Below are positions 6,542 to 6,650 of a DNA stretch of 6,650 nt, piece after piece. The stretch is taken from NCBI GenBank assembly GCA_012513235.1, contig JAAZCO010000344.1, forward strand, positions 1 through 6,650, in the 5' to 3' direction. This DNA comes from Gammaproteobacteria bacterium (GTDB taxonomy: Bacteria > Pseudomonadota > Gammaproteobacteria > Pseudomonadales > Pseudomonadaceae). Both the position numbers and the translations under genes were made by a program. Under the pieces are notes generated by a model. It was not told the origin of the DNA. It searched no databases and saw only the letters and a list, made by a program, of their open reading frames with translations. The first letter of the stretch is position 1, and every line of letters starts with the position of its first letter.

Positions 6542-6573
6542 TGACGAACTCCATTGTCATCGATAAAGACATA

Positions 6574-6602
6574 ATTTAATAAAAAGCAGGCCATTAAAAC
6601 AA
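6574..6602 (-). promoter_or_regulatory. Candidate promoter of the envelope operon
   Basis: On the minus strand TTGTTT (6602-6597) and TTAAAT (6579-6574) are separated by 17 bases and lie 33 bases before the lipoprotein start. Each hexamer matches the sigma-70 consensus only partly (3 and 4 of 6), but the region is AT-rich and is the first non-coding sequence upstream of the operon. In the remaining bases to the window edge (6603-6650) I see no gene or operator. Confidence 0.3.
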
Positions 6603-6650
6603 AGTAAAACCCATTAGTCACTTAAGCTCTTCATAAAGTTAAAAAGTCGA

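Overview
The window looks like a chromosomal segment of a low-to-moderate GC gammaproteobacterium, most likely a Pseudomonas relative. This rests on the strong ZapE/AFG1-type ATPase, the gammaproteobacterial style of the small methyltransferase, and a lipoprotein of the glycine-zipper / 17 kDa surface antigen type. The assignment is inference from protein style; no rRNA, tRNA or other strong taxonomic marker is present.

Layout: (1) Positions 1-1038, minus strand: zapE, running off the left edge and lacking only its extreme C-terminus. (2) 1042-1484: an unusually long, gene-poor divergent spacer. It has short hydrophobic or tryptophan-rich open stretches on the minus strand that may be decayed coding sequence, three AAGTCAC repeats and a weak promoter candidate. 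(3) 1485-2063, plus strand: a 192-residue SAM-dependent methyltransferase whose start is set by a clear ribosome binding site. (4) About 2136-2505: a degenerate IS3-family remnant. It keeps only the helix-turn-helix part of OrfA, carries an apparent frameshift in a T run, and is bounded by short inverted matches. (5) 2516-2551: a strong, probably bidirectional intrinsic terminator. (6) 2574-6541, minus strand: a compact three-gene envelope operon, read right to left.

The operon starts with an outer-membrane lipoprotein (glycine zipper, 17 kDa antigen-like halves and an SH3b domain). Nine bases later comes a 680-residue exported protein with an Ala/Pro/Val linker, a charged coiled coil and six cysteines. 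Its stop overlaps, as ATGA, the start of a 348-residue protein with one N-terminal membrane anchor. All three proteins carry export or membrane signals and the genes appear translationally coupled. The simplest reading is that they work together between the inner and outer membrane. I do not recognise the last two as named families. This operon is the best candidate in the window for an undescribed system, but its function cannot be read from the sequence.
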